A stretch of 64,000 nucleotides of DNA from JACVRW01 sp963746825 (GTDB lineage Bacteria > Actinomycetota > Thermoleophilia > Solirubrobacterales > Thermoleophilaceae), in NCBI GenBank assembly GCA_963746825.1, contig CAVVCU010000012.1:1-64000 (forward strand). The letters run 5' to 3'. Below the pieces are notes generated by a model. It saw only the letters and a list, made by a program, of their open reading frames with translations, did not search any database and was not told where the DNA came from. The position numbers and the translations under genes were made by a program. Shown here in pieces: positions 44,183 through 52,350 of the stretch (position 1 is the stretch's first letter; each line of letters starts with the position of its first letter).

Positions 44183-44713
44183 CTATAGGCCGCTGTCAAG
44201 ATTAGCGGGCTTTGCGTGCTTTTGCAGCACGCCCGCCGCCAGCAGCAGGCAGGCCGCGGCGTAGACCGCGTACGGCACGCGCCACGAGATCCGGGTCGCC
44301 GGCCACAGCAGCGGCACGCCGGTGCCCACGCCCACGTCGCGGGCGAAGTGGGCGAGCATGCCCGCGGCCGCGCCGCGCAGCCGCTCGTCCTTCCTGATCT
44401 CGGCCAGGGCGGCCACCGGCGCTACGGCGAGCAGGCAGTGGGTGACCGGGCGGGGGTCGTCCATGGACGGATGCACGCGCGAGAGCGCCAGCGGCACGTG
44501 GTCGAGGTCGGGCAACAGCGCCCCGGCCATGAACCCCGCCGTCCAGCGGTGCGAGCGCGGGCCGAGATTCAGCAGCACGAGCCCCGCGGTGGCCAGGTGC
44601 GCGGGGTGGTCGAACACGCCGATCAGGATCCATGGCAGCCGGCGCCGCGAGATGACCTTGTCGGCCACGGCGACCGTGGCCAGGCAGCCGAGCGCCGCCG
44701 CGCGGCGATTCAC
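44183..44713 (-). CDS. membrane-bound metal-dependent hydrolase, DUF457/YdjM-like
   Basis: A 176-residue membrane protein. FDHPAHLATAGLVLL, ALLPDLDHVPLAL, DPRPVTHCLLA and AHFARDVGVGTGVPLLWP reproduce the histidine/aspartate pattern of the DUF457 (YdjM) family, predicted membrane-embedded metallohydrolases. It lies 4 bases after ggt on the same strand, so the two are likely co-transcribed between rplL and rpoB. Confidence 0.7.
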   Translation of the reverse strand: MNRRAAALGCLATVAVADKVISRRRLPWILIGVFDHPAHLATAGLVLLNLGPRSHRWTAGFMAGALLPDLDHVPLALSRVHPSMDDPRPVTHCLLAVAPVAALAEIRKDERLRGAAAGMLAHFARDVGVGTGVPLLWPATRISWRVPYAVYAAACLLLAAGVLQKHAKPANLDSGL

Positions 44714-44717
44714 GAAT

Positions 44718-46436
44718 CTACGGCCGCACGACCGCGGCGCTGCCGCCGCCCCGCCGCTCGGGCTCGGCCGCGGCGAGCACTCGCCCGCGGTCCAGGAACT
44801 CGAGCCCGGTCACCGCGCCGATCACCTCGGAGTCGGGCACCTCGAACTCGTGGCCGTAGGACGAGGCCAGGGCCTGGCCCTCGGGCGAGTCGATGAAGGC
44901 CTGCTCGGCTTCGGTGATCTCGGTGTTGCGCTGGCTGGCGCGCGGCGCCGCGATCGCCTCGGGCAGGGTGGCCCCCAGGTCGAGGCGCTCGAGCAGCACC
45001 TGCAGCACGGTCGTGATGATCGTCGAGCCGCCGGGCGAGCCGACGGCCAGGAATGGCTTGCCGTCCCTGGTGACGATCGTGGGCGCCATCGACGAGCGCG
45101 GGCGCTTGTTGGCGTCCGGACTGTTGGGCTCGTCGGTCGCGCCGATGTTGAAGTCGGTCAGCTCGTTGTTGAGCAGGAATCCGTAGCCGGGCACGACGAT
45201 GCCGTTGCCGCCCGTGGACTCGATGGTGAAGGTGTAGGAGACGACCGTGCCCTTACGGTCGGAGACCACGAGGTGGGTGGTCGAGGAGTACGGCCGCGGG
45301 TCGCCGGCCTCGACCGGGCTGGTGCCCGCCTGCTCGGGATCGATCAGCGCGCGGCGCTCGGCCGCGTACTCGTCGGAGAGCAGCCCGGCGAGCGGCACGT
45401 CGAAGAACTCGGGGTCGGCGATGAAGGCGCTGCGGTCGGCGTAGGAGAGGCGCGACGCCTCCAGGTACAGGTGCAGGGCGCGTGTGCGATCGCCCGCGCT
45501 GAGGTCGTAGCCCTCGAGGATGTTGAGCGCCTCGCCCACCGTCGAGCCGCCGCTGGAGGGCGGGGCCATGCCCCATACGTCGAGGCCCCGGTAGTCGATC
45601 CGGGTGGGGGCGCGCTTCAGGGCCTCGTAGCGCTTGACGTCGGCCTCGGTCATCAGGCCCGGTCGCCATTCGTGGTCGGCGTCCGGGGCCACCGGCGGGC
45701 TCTGGGCGGCATCCGCCATCGCCTCGGCCAGGTCGCCGCGGTAGAAGCCGCGCTTGCCCTGCTTGCCGATCAGCTCATACGTGCGCGCGAGATCGCGGTT
45801 GCGCAAGGTCGAGCCCTCGTCGCGGGGCGTGCCGTCGGGATCGAGGTAGATCGCCGCGGTGGACGGGATGTCGTCGAAGTACTCGACGTTGGGCTCGGTC
45901 TGAGAGACGAAGGTCTCGTCGACCTCGAAGCCGCGCCGGGCCACCTGCACGCCCGAGCGCAGCGCGCGCTTGAGCGACCAGCTGCCGTAGCGGCGCAGCG
46001 CCTTGTCCCAGCCCGCGACGGTGCCCGGCACCCCGGCCGACAGGCCGCTGTAGCGCGCGGAGTCGAAGTCGGCGTCATCGGTGGGGTCGGGGGCTTCGCC
46101 GTCGACGAAGAACGAGTCCGGCCGCATGGCCGCGGGCGACTCCTCGCGCGAGTCGATCGTGGTCACCTTGCCGTCGGGCGTGCGGATGACCATGAAGCCA
46201 CCGCCGCCGATCCCGCACGAGTAGGGCTCGGTCACGCCCAAGACCGCCGCGGCGGCCACGGCGGCGTCGACGGCGTTGCCGCCCTGGCGAAGGGCGGTGA
46301 TGGCGGCCTGCGTGCCGGTTGCGTCGACGGTGGCGGCGCCTCCGTCCCGGCCGATGGCCGTCGGCTCCTGGGCGGTGGCGGCCTGGGGCGCCGCCAGGCC
46401 GAGCACGAGAACGGCGATCACGAGGACTCTCCTCAT
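44718..46436 (-). CDS. ggt: gamma-glutamyltransferase, secreted
   Basis: A 572-residue Ntn-hydrolase that transfers the gamma-glutamyl group of glutathione-like substrates. Signal peptide MRRVLVIAVLVLGLAAPQA; early conserved GGNAVDAAVAAAAVLGVTEPYSCGIGGGGFMV; autocleavage/catalytic Thr in STTHLVVSDRKG; substrate loop IVVPGYGFLLNNELTDF; SSMAPTIV and GSPGGSTIITTVLQV near the C-terminus. Actinobacteria of this group use various thiols, so the natural substrate is open. It sits unusually between rplL and rpoB. Confidence 0.9.
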   Translation of the reverse strand: MRRVLVIAVLVLGLAAPQAATAQEPTAIGRDGGAATVDATGTQAAITALRQGGNAVDAAVAAAAVLGVTEPYSCGIGGGGFMVIRTPDGKVTTIDSREESPAAMRPDSFFVDGEAPDPTDDADFDSARYSGLSAGVPGTVAGWDKALRRYGSWSLKRALRSGVQVARRGFEVDETFVSQTEPNVEYFDDIPSTAAIYLDPDGTPRDEGSTLRNRDLARTYELIGKQGKRGFYRGDLAEAMADAAQSPPVAPDADHEWRPGLMTEADVKRYEALKRAPTRIDYRGLDVWGMAPPSSGGSTVGEALNILEGYDLSAGDRTRALHLYLEASRLSYADRSAFIADPEFFDVPLAGLLSDEYAAERRALIDPEQAGTSPVEAGDPRPYSSTTHLVVSDRKGTVVSYTFTIESTGGNGIVVPGYGFLLNNELTDFNIGATDEPNSPDANKRPRSSMAPTIVTRDGKPFLAVGSPGGSTIITTVLQVLLERLDLGATLPEAIAAPRASQRNTEITEAEQAFIDSPEGQALASSYGHEFEVPDSEVIGAVTGLEFLDRGRVLAAAEPERRGGGSAAVVRP

Positions 46437-46459
46437 CGCCGTTCTCTTACCCCGGGCGA

Positions 46460-46478
46460 CGAGGGGTCTACCCCCTCG
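46460..46478 (-). terminator. stem-loop between rplL and ggt
   Basis: CGAGGGG, 5-base loop, CCCCTCG: a perfect 7-base GC stem, 14 bases after the rplL stop, with partial extension to GGGC/GCCC. There is no U tract. Likely a partial terminator separating rplJL from ggt. Confidence 0.45.
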
Positions 46479-46491
46479 CGGCCCGTTCTTG

Positions 46492-46872
46492 CTACTTCAG
46501 CTCGACGGTTCCGCCAGCCTCCTCGATCTCGCTCACGAGCTTCGCGGCCTCCTCGCGATCGATGCCCTCCTTGATGGGCTTGGGGGCTTCGTCCACGAGC
46601 GCCTTGGCCTCCTTGAGGCCCAGGCCGGTGGCGGCACGCACGACCTTGATCACCTGGATCTTCTTGTCGCCAGGGCCCGTGAGCACCACGTCAACCGTGC
46701 TGGACTCCTCCTCCTCGGCGGCGCCGTCGCCGGCACCGGCGGCGGCGGGAGCCGCGGCGGCCACGGCGGTGGCGGACACGCCGAACTCTTCCTCGAGCGC
46801 CTTGATCAGCTCGGACAGCTCGAGCACGGACATCTTCTTGATCTCTTCGATCATCGCTGCTGCATCAGCCAT
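46492..46872 (-). CDS. rplL: 50S ribosomal protein L7/L12
   Basis: L7/L12 stalk protein, 126 residues: N-terminal dimer helix MSVLELSELIKALEEEFGVSA, Ala/Gly hinge, and C-terminal domain IQVIKVVRAATGLGLKEAKALVDEAPKPIKEGI. The hinge is long and acidic. Overlaps rplJ by 8 bases. Confidence 0.98.
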   Translation of the reverse strand: MADAAAMIEEIKKMSVLELSELIKALEEEFGVSATAVAAAAPAAAGAGDGAAEEEESSTVDVVLTGPGDKKIQVIKVVRAATGLGLKEAKALVDEAPKPIKEGIDREEAAKLVSEIEEAGGTVELK

Positions 46873-47458
46873 TCTGGCTCTCCTTCTCGTCAGTGTTCTC
46901 GTCAGTGTTCTCAGTGGTTTGGGTTGCGCCGCGGGGCACCATGCCCTCTTCGGCGATCTGCTGGAGCTGAATGGCCAGGCCGGAGATCAGGGCGTTGAGG
47001 CCGCGCACCAGGCCGGTGATCGGCGAGGCGATCACGCCCACGAGCTGGCTGTGCAGCACCTCGCGCGCGGGAAGTCGCGACAACGCTCCGATCTGATCGG
47101 CGGAGAGCGCCTCGCCGTTCATGACGCCGCCCTTGAACTCGAGCAGGTCCGTGCGGCGCCGGAAATCGGCCAGGGCCTTGGCGGCCAGAGCCACGTCCCC
47201 GTCGGCCGCCACGAACGTGAAGGCGGTCGGACCGTCCAGCACTTCCTTCAGCGGGTCGGCGCCCGCCCGGTCGGCGGCCAGCTCGGTCAGCGTGTTCTTG
47301 ACCACGCGAAAGCGCGCGCCGGCGTCGCCCAGACTGGTGCGCAGCTCGGCCACCTGAGTCACCGAGATTCCCCGGTAGTCGACGGCGAAGACCGCCTCTG
47401 AGTCGGAGATCTGGGTGGACACCTCTTCGATGACCGCTGCTTTTTGGTCTCTGTTCAT
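46865..47458 (-). CDS. rplJ: 50S ribosomal protein L10
   Basis: L10, 197 residues, stalk base that binds L12 and controls this operon. VFAVDYRGISVTQVAELRTSL and RVVKNTLTELAADRAG are the rRNA-binding part; the C-terminus ends in an acidic NTDENTDEKES tail. AAAGGA precedes the ATG. A terminator hairpin lies 13 bases upstream in the leader. Confidence 0.97.
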   Translation of the reverse strand: MNRDQKAAVIEEVSTQISDSEAVFAVDYRGISVTQVAELRTSLGDAGARFRVVKNTLTELAADRAGADPLKEVLDGPTAFTFVAADGDVALAAKALADFRRRTDLLEFKGGVMNGEALSADQIGALSRLPAREVLHSQLVGVIASPITGLVRGLNALISGLAIQLQQIAEEGMVPRGATQTTENTDENTDEKESQNG

Positions 47459-47470
47459 AAGGTCCTTTGT

Positions 47471-47502
47471 GAAACGAAAAGAGCCCGCACGCAGGCGGGC
47501 TC
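47471..47502 (-). terminator. intrinsic terminator in the rplJ-rplL leader (L10-type attenuator)
   Basis: Minus strand: GAGCCCGC, 6-base loop, GCGGGCTC, then TTTTCGTTTC. The 8-base GC stem with a U-rich tail fits a classical intrinsic terminator and ends 12 bases before the rplJ ATG. The 150-base rplA-rplJ gap contains further pairing (for example CGGCCGCTTGGCCG). Known L10 leaders regulate rplJL by L10 binding and attenuation, so this is very probably that control element. Confidence 0.7.
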
Positions 47503-47608
47503 ACACGAGGCGAACTCCACCTGCCCCGGACTTAACGAAACCGCGCGCACTCGGCTAGCCAAGTGCTTGCGGCCAAGCGGCCGGGGGTCTCGGGCAGAAA
47601 CTTTCGGG

Positions 47609-48328
47609 TCAGGCTAGCGCGGGCTCTCCCACGATGTCGCGCGTGCGCGACGGGTCGACCTTCACGCCCGGTCCCATGCTGGTGGTGAGCGTGACGGTGT
47701 GCAGGTAGCGGCCCTTGGCCGAGGCGGGCTTGGCCTTGACGATCTCGTCGATCAGGGCGGCGTAGTTCTCGAGCAGCCTCTGCTCGTCGAAGCTCAGCTT
47801 GCCGATCGGGAGGTGCACGATCGCGTTGCGGTCGGTGCGGTATTCGATCTTGCCCGCCTTGGACTCCGAGACCGCCTTGGCCACGTCCATCGTGACCGTG
47901 CCCACCTTGGGGTTCGGCATCTTGCCCTGCGGGCCGAGGATCCGGCCCAGCCGGCCCACCACCGGCATCATGTCCGGGGTGGCGATGGCCACGTCGAAGT
48001 CGGTGAAGCCCTCCTGCACGCGCTCCGCGAGGTCCTCGGCCCCGACCACGTCGGCGCCGGCCTCCTCGGCCTCGCGCGCCTTGTCGCCCTTGGCGAAGAC
48101 GGCGATGGTCATCTCCTTGCCCAGGCCGTTGGGCAGCGCGATGGTGCCGCGCAGCTGCTGGTCGGCGTGGCGGACGTTCAGCCCGGTGCGCAGGTGGACC
48201 TCGACGGTCTCGTCGAACTTGGCCGAGCCGAAGCCCTTCACCAGAGCCACCGCTTCCGCGGGCGCGTAGACCGCCTCGCGGTCGACGGTCTCGAGCGAGT
48301 TGCGGTAGCGCTTGCCGTGCTTGGGCAT
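47609..48328 (-). CDS. rplA: 50S ribosomal protein L1
   Basis: L1, 239 residues, E-site stalk: MPKHGKRYRNSLETVDREAVY start, VGRLGRILGPQGKMPNPKVGTVT signature and SMGPGVKVDP at the end. Overlaps rplK by one base; followed by the 150-base rplJ leader. Confidence 0.98.
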   Translation of the reverse strand: MPKHGKRYRNSLETVDREAVYAPAEAVALVKGFGSAKFDETVEVHLRTGLNVRHADQQLRGTIALPNGLGKEMTIAVFAKGDKAREAEEAGADVVGAEDLAERVQEGFTDFDVAIATPDMMPVVGRLGRILGPQGKMPNPKVGTVTMDVAKAVSESKAGKIEYRTDRNAIVHLPIGKLSFDEQRLLENYAALIDEIVKAKPASAKGRYLHTVTLTTSMGPGVKVDPSRTRDIVGEPALA

Positions 48329-48753
48329 CAGGCGGTCACATCCACGCCCATCGAGCGGGCGGTGCCCTCGATGATCTTCGAGGCCTGGTCGACGTCGTGA
48401 GCGTTCAGGTCCGGCAGCTTCTGCTCGGCGATCTGGCGTACCTGCGCCTTGCTGATCCGGCCGACCTTGTTGCGGTTGGGCTCACCCGAGCCCTTGTCGA
48501 GGCCGATGGCCTGCTTGATCAGCACCGCCGCCGGCGGCGTCTTGGTGATGAAGGTGAACGAGCGGTCCTCGTAGACCGTGATCTCCACGGGGATCGTGGT
48601 GCCCGTGTCCTGCTGGGTCTGCGCGTTGAACGCCTTGCAGAACTCCATGATGTTCACGCCGTGCTGGCCCAGGGCAGGGCCCACCGGCGGGGCCGGGTTG
48701 GCCTGCCCGCCGGGCACCTGGAGCTTGATGAGTGTGAGGACCTTGCGTGCCAT
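48328..48753 (-). CDS. rplK: 50S ribosomal protein L11
   Basis: L11, 141 residues, GTPase-associated centre: KLQVPGGQANPAPPVGPALGQHGVNIMEFCKAFNAQT and the C-terminal rRNA-binding helix region. Starts on the nusG stop (TGATG). Confidence 0.98.
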   Translation of the reverse strand: MARKVLTLIKLQVPGGQANPAPPVGPALGQHGVNIMEFCKAFNAQTQQDTGTTIPVEITVYEDRSFTFITKTPPAAVLIKQAIGLDKGSGEPNRNKVGRISKAQVRQIAEQKLPDLNAHDVDQASKIIEGTARSMGVDVTA

Positions 48754-49274
48754 CAGACCTTCTTGACCTGGTCGAAGCCGACCTCGACGGGAGTCTCCCG
48801 CCCGAAGATCGACACGAGCACCTTGAGCTTAGCCGCGTCCTCGTTGATCTCCGAGATCTCGCCCGAGAAGTCCGAGAGCGGGCCGGACACGACCTTCACC
48901 GACTCGCCGATCGAGAACTGGGCGCGCGTGCGCGGCCGCTCGGCCGTCTCGCGGTGGAGCAGGCGGTCGACCTCGCCCTGGTTGAGCGGGACGGGGTTGT
49001 TGGAGGCGCCCACGAAGCCGGTCACGCCCGGGGTGTTCTTGACCAGCTGCCACGAGTCGTCGGTCATGTTCATGTTCACGAGCAGGTAGCCGGGCATCGT
49101 GCGCTGTTCCTTCATGAGCTTCTGCCCGTCCTTGATCTCCTGCACCTGCTCGGTGGGGATCATGATCTGACGGATGCTGTTCTCCTGGCCGAGCGAGATG
49201 CGGCGGTGCTCAAGGTTCTGTTTGACCTTGTTCTCGTGACCGGAGTAGGTGTTGACTGCGTACCAGCGGAACAT
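48753..49274 (-). CDS. nusG: transcription termination/antitermination protein NusG
   Basis: NusG, 173 residues, couples RNA polymerase with Rho or S10. NGN domain MFRWYAVNTYSGHENKVKQNL and MPGYLLVNMNMTDDSWQLVKNTPGVTGFVG; KOW domain SIGESVKVVSGPLSDFSGEISEINEDAAKLKVLVSIFGRETPVE. The upstream open frame is ignored since MFRWYAV is the family start. Two bases after secE. Confidence 0.97.
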   Translation of the reverse strand: MFRWYAVNTYSGHENKVKQNLEHRRISLGQENSIRQIMIPTEQVQEIKDGQKLMKEQRTMPGYLLVNMNMTDDSWQLVKNTPGVTGFVGASNNPVPLNQGEVDRLLHRETAERPRTRAQFSIGESVKVVSGPLSDFSGEISEINEDAAKLKVLVSIFGRETPVEVGFDQVKKV

Positions 49275-49276
49275 GT

Positions 49277-49813
49277 TTAGAGAAGAGCCTGAATCAGTTC
49301 GGAGAAGATGGCATCGAGCAGTCCCAGGTAACCGCCCGCGATGAGGACGAAGCCGAGCACAACGCCCGTGAGCGTGACGAGGGCCTGGCGGTTTGGCCAT
49401 TGGACCCGCTGGAGCTCAGCCCAGACTGCGATCAGGAACTGTATTACGCGCGGGCGGTTCTTGTGCGTCTCGGCATCTTCACGACCGCGGTGGCCGCGCA
49501 CCTCGTAGCCCTCTTCGCCGGCGCCGGTGGCCTCGTCGGCCTCCTCGTCCTCGACCTCCCAGTCCTCGATCTCCTGGTAGGCCTCGCGGTAGGCCTCTTC
49601 GTCGGTCAGAGGCGGCTCATCGTCGATGACGGTGTCCGAGCGGCCCTCGTCGGTGGGTGGAGCACCCACCGCGAGCTCGGGCGAAACGGCGGGTGAGGGA
49701 TCGACCGCCGTCGAGTCGTCGATCAGCTGGGCGTCGCCGTCCTCCTGGTCGGCCAGGCGACGGGCGCGGCGCTCAGCCTGCCGCTGCTTGGCCCTTTGGC
49801 GGTCACGTGCCAT
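49277..49813 (-). CDS. secE: protein translocase subunit SecE with long acidic N-terminus
   Basis: SecE, 178 residues, against 60-130 in most bacteria. The C-terminal AVWAELQRVQWPNRQALVTLTGVVLGFVLIAGGYLGLLDAIFS holds the amphipathic helix and the single membrane helix. The first 110 residues are basic at the start and then strongly acidic (DDEPPLTDEEAYREAYQEIED) and probably disordered in the cytosol. Gene order rpmG-secE-nusG is canonical. Confidence 0.95.
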   Translation of the reverse strand: MARDRQRAKQRQAERRARRLADQEDGDAQLIDDSTAVDPSPAVSPELAVGAPPTDEGRSDTVIDDEPPLTDEEAYREAYQEIEDWEVEDEEADEATGAGEEGYEVRGHRGREDAETHKNRPRVIQFLIAVWAELQRVQWPNRQALVTLTGVVLGFVLIAGGYLGLLDAIFSELIQALL

Positions 49814-49834
49814 GCCAACCCATGAGCCCGCCGC

Positions 49835-49999
49835 TCAGCGGGTCTCCTTGTGCGGCGTGTGCTTGCCACACCAGCGGCAGTACTTGCGAAACTCGATCCG
49901 GTCGGGATGGTTGCGCTTCGACTTCTCAGTTTGGTAGTTGCGCCGCTTGCACTCCTCGCACGCGAGGGTGACGGCGATTCGGACATCTCCGCGAGCCAT
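49835..49999 (-). CDS. rpmG: 50S ribosomal protein L33 (zinc-binding form)
   Basis: L33, 54 residues: MARGDVRIAVTLACEECKRR, NYQTEKSKRNHPDRIEF, CRWCGKHTPHKE. Two CxxC pairs give the zinc ribbon. AAGGA lies 5 bases before the ATG. First gene of the rpmG-secE-nusG-rplKA run; a terminator separates it from the upstream glycosyltransferase gene. Confidence 0.95.
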   Translation of the reverse strand: MARGDVRIAVTLACEECKRRNYQTEKSKRNHPDRIEFRKYCRWCGKHTPHKETR

Positions 50000-50029
50000 G
50001 AGTCCTTAGAAAGGTAGAGGCGGGCGTGC

Positions 50030-50061
50030 AAAAAAGAAACGACCTCGCCCGCCGCGAGGTC
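50030..50061 (-). terminator. intrinsic terminator after the GT14 gene
   Basis: Minus strand: GACCTCGC, 5-base loop, GCGAGGTC, then GTTTCTTTTTT. Eight perfect base pairs and a U-rich tail, beginning 10 bases after the glycosyltransferase stop. It isolates rpmG-secE-nusG from upstream transcription. Confidence 0.75.
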
Positions 50062-50070
50062 ACGGTGATG

Positions 50071-50943
50071 TTAGCGACGCTCGTCGAGGCGGTCGAGCAC
50101 CTCCGAATCGAGCTCGGCATCGAACTTGCGGGCAAAATCCGCCCCCGAAGCGAGGATGCGATCCAGATCCCGGCTCGTGAGCGTGTCCGGATGCGCGGCG
50201 CCGCTGTCGGAGAAGTGAGCGAAGCGCCGGTGGTCGCCGTCCACCGCCAGGCGGGGGTCGGCGAGCAGCACCGTGGCGAAGAACGACTCGCTGGGCACCG
50301 CCACCCGGCGAAAGTGCCGCATCAGGCGGCGATCGTCCGCCGCGTCGAGCAGCGCCGCCACGGCGGAGCGGCGCAGGGTGAGCCAGTCGGCCGACGAGTA
50401 GAAGGGCAGCGGCGGGCGCCGCAGGCGCCGCACGCCGACGAGCGGGGGGAGGTCACGCGCGTAGACGAGAGGGCGGAGCCGGCGCGGCAGGTGCGCGAGC
50501 CCTCGCGGGCGCGCGTAATGGCGGTAGCGGCAGCGCAGGTAGAACTCGTCCCCGTACGCCGGACGACGCGACTCCACCTCGCGCACCGAGCCCAGCCGGG
50601 CGTCGACCCGCGCTCGGTCGAGATCGGCCTCGATCGCGGCCAGCGAACGCAGCGGGTAGTCCTGCCCGGAGAGGATCAGCGTCCACTCCGGGTCGAGACG
50701 CCGACGGGCCTCGCGCAGGCACGACAGGATCAGCTCGAGGTAGGACCACTGAGCCCAGTCGACGTCGATCCGGTCCTCGAGCGCCTCGGCTCCGGCCGCC
50801 TCGATCGCCGCACGCGGCAGGTCGGAATGACGAGGGTCGTGGCGCACGAGCACGTGCGCCGCGGGCCCCTCGCCGAGGGCCCGAACCAGACGCAGCACCT
50901 GCGCCGGGTTGCGGTGGGAGAGCACGACGTATGCGACGTTCAT
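50071..50943 (-). CDS. beta-1,6-N-acetylglucosaminyltransferase-like protein (GT14, core-2/I-branching family)
   Basis: A 290-residue glycosyltransferase. MNVAYVVLSHRNPAQVLRLVRAL, HDPRHSDLP, the diagnostic WSYLELILSCLREARR with TLILSGQDYPLRSLAAIEADL, and VPSESFFATVLLADPR (catalytic Glu) match the GT14 family. No membrane anchor is seen, so it probably acts in the cytosol on an unknown acceptor. Followed by a clear intrinsic terminator. Confidence 0.85.
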   Translation of the reverse strand: MNVAYVVLSHRNPAQVLRLVRALGEGPAAHVLVRHDPRHSDLPRAAIEAAGAEALEDRIDVDWAQWSYLELILSCLREARRRLDPEWTLILSGQDYPLRSLAAIEADLDRARVDARLGSVREVESRRPAYGDEFYLRCRYRHYARPRGLAHLPRRLRPLVYARDLPPLVGVRRLRRPPLPFYSSADWLTLRRSAVAALLDAADDRRLMRHFRRVAVPSESFFATVLLADPRLAVDGDHRRFAHFSDSGAAHPDTLTSRDLDRILASGADFARKFDAELDSEVLDRLDERR

Positions 50944-50966
50944 CGGGCGGGGTGATACTTCACGCC

Positions 50967-51368
50967 GTGGAGAGCAACTACCTCCAGATTGCCCACAGCG
51001 CCATCGCCAGCTACAACGCGGGCGACTATGAGGCCCTGCTCGGTCTGATCAACGAGGACGTGGTCGCCATCATCCCCGACGGACTGGCCAACACGGGCGT
51101 CTACCACGGCCATGAGGGCTTCATGCGAATGATGAACGACTGGCGCGACGCGTGGGTCGACTTTCGCGTCGAGGCCGACGAGCCGTTCCTCGCCGGCGAG
51201 GCCGTGGTCGTGCCCGTTCGCCACGCGGGCCGGGGGCGGGGCAGCGGGATCGAGATGTCCATGGACGTGTTCCACGTGGCCCACTTTCGCGACAATCGAG
51301 TGGCCAGCTGGCGGCTGTGCGGATCACGCGAGGAGGCACTCGCGCACGCGGCCGGAGAGATCGTTTGA
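50967..51368 (+). CDS. SnoaL/NTF2-like protein
   Basis: A 133-residue cone-fold protein: ESNYLQIAHSAIASYNAGDYEALLGLINEDVVAIIPDG, GVYHGHEGFMRMMNDWRDAWVDFRVEAD, and a final HVAHFRDNRVASWRLC strand. SnoaL-like; function unknown. GTG 50967 is used; GTG 50952 or ATG 50931 would overlap or approach the divergent glycosyltransferase start. It is followed by a second NTF2-like gene. Confidence 0.7.
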   Translation: MESNYLQIAHSAIASYNAGDYEALLGLINEDVVAIIPDGLANTGVYHGHEGFMRMMNDWRDAWVDFRVEADEPFLAGEAVVVPVRHAGRGRGSGIEMSMDVFHVAHFRDNRVASWRLCGSREEALAHAAGEIV

Positions 51369-51394
51369 CGAGGGTGCAAGACTCCCAACCGCGA

Positions 51395-51850
51395 ATGGAC
51401 TCGCACACGCTGGACTCGCACGATCTCGAACGGGACCTGCCTTCCGGCGGGGAGGACGCGCGTGGCCTCTTGGAGGAGTCGCAGAACGTGCGCGCGGTCA
51501 AGGACGCCTTCACGGCCTTCACCGATTACGGCGCGGACGCAGGGCTCGAGGCGCTGCTCGCCATCTCCCACCCGGACTGCCGCTTTCGGCCCCCCAGCGC
51601 CGACGGGCGGGTGCTCGAGGGTCACGACGAGCTGCGGGCCTACTACCGCGAGGCGGCGGAGGCCGGTACGTCGGTGCGAGTCCGGCCGCGGATCTTCCGG
51701 GAGGAGCAGCGTGACGAGGTCGTGGTGAGCGGGTCGATACGGATCATGCACCCCGACTCGAGCTTCGCCGAGCGCCAGATGCGCTGGATCTACCGCTTTC
51801 GCGACGGCCTCGTGGCCGAGGCGAACTGGAGCCCCCGCCACCCTGCGTGA
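51395..51850 (+). CDS. SnoaL/NTF2-like protein
   Basis: A 151-residue protein of the same fold as its upstream neighbour but only distantly similar: VRAVKDAFTAFTDYGADAGLEALLAISHPDCRFRPPSADG, LEGHDELRAYYREAAEAG, then RWIYRFRDGLVAEANW. A tandem pair of diverged NTF2-like genes suggests old duplication. ATG 51395 used; GTG 51374 possible. Its stop overlaps the next ATG by one base. Confidence 0.7.
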   Translation: MDSHTLDSHDLERDLPSGGEDARGLLEESQNVRAVKDAFTAFTDYGADAGLEALLAISHPDCRFRPPSADGRVLEGHDELRAYYREAAEAGTSVRVRPRIFREEQRDEVVVSGSIRIMHPDSSFAERQMRWIYRFRDGLVAEANWSPRHPA

Positions 51851-52344
51851 TGGCCGAGCTCCGGCTCCGGCGCGACCCTGACGACCGCAAGCGCTACGTC
51901 ATCGAGGGCGTGGGCGAGCTGAAGACCGGCAAGTGGCACCAGCGCGGGGCCTCCGTGACGTCGGCCGGGGGTGAAGGCTGGGAGCTCAAGCCGGCCACGT
52001 GGAAGTCGACCGTGACCGCCATCGACGCCGACGGCCGCGAGGCGGCGACGTACGAGCCCAGGGGCGCCTTCAAGCGCGGCGGCGAGGTCGCCCTGGCCCG
52101 CGGCGCGGCCACCTACGACCTCAAGCCGTCTTCCAACTGGCGCAACCGCTACGCCCTCTGGTCAGGCGAGGACGAGCTGGCGTCGGTCGAGACCAAGGGC
52201 TGGTCGGGACAGGAGGTGGCCGTCGAAGTGAGCGACGACGCCTCGGTCGAGCCCCTGCTCCTGCTGATGGCCTGCTACCTGGTGCGCCGCTTCGGGGAGG
52301 GCGACTCCGCGGCGGCAGGCGGGGCCGCCGCCGCGGCGACCTGA
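51850..52344 (+). CDS. hypothetical protein, beta-rich
   Basis: A 164-residue protein not recognised. It consists of alternating charged and hydrophobic strands (KRYVIEGVGELKTGKWHQRG, WELKPATWKSTVTAIDADG, YDLKPSSNWRNRYALW) reminiscent of tubby/LURP-one-like scaffolds, then a hydrophobic helix PLLLLMACYLVRRFGEG and an Ala-rich end. Start TGATG overlaps the upstream NTF2-like stop, so it is probably co-translated with it. Confidence 0.55.
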   Translation: MAELRLRRDPDDRKRYVIEGVGELKTGKWHQRGASVTSAGGEGWELKPATWKSTVTAIDADGREAATYEPRGAFKRGGEVALARGAATYDLKPSSNWRNRYALWSGEDELASVETKGWSGQEVAVEVSDDASVEPLLLLMACYLVRRFGEGDSAAAGGAAAAAT

Positions 52345-52350
52345 GCGGCG

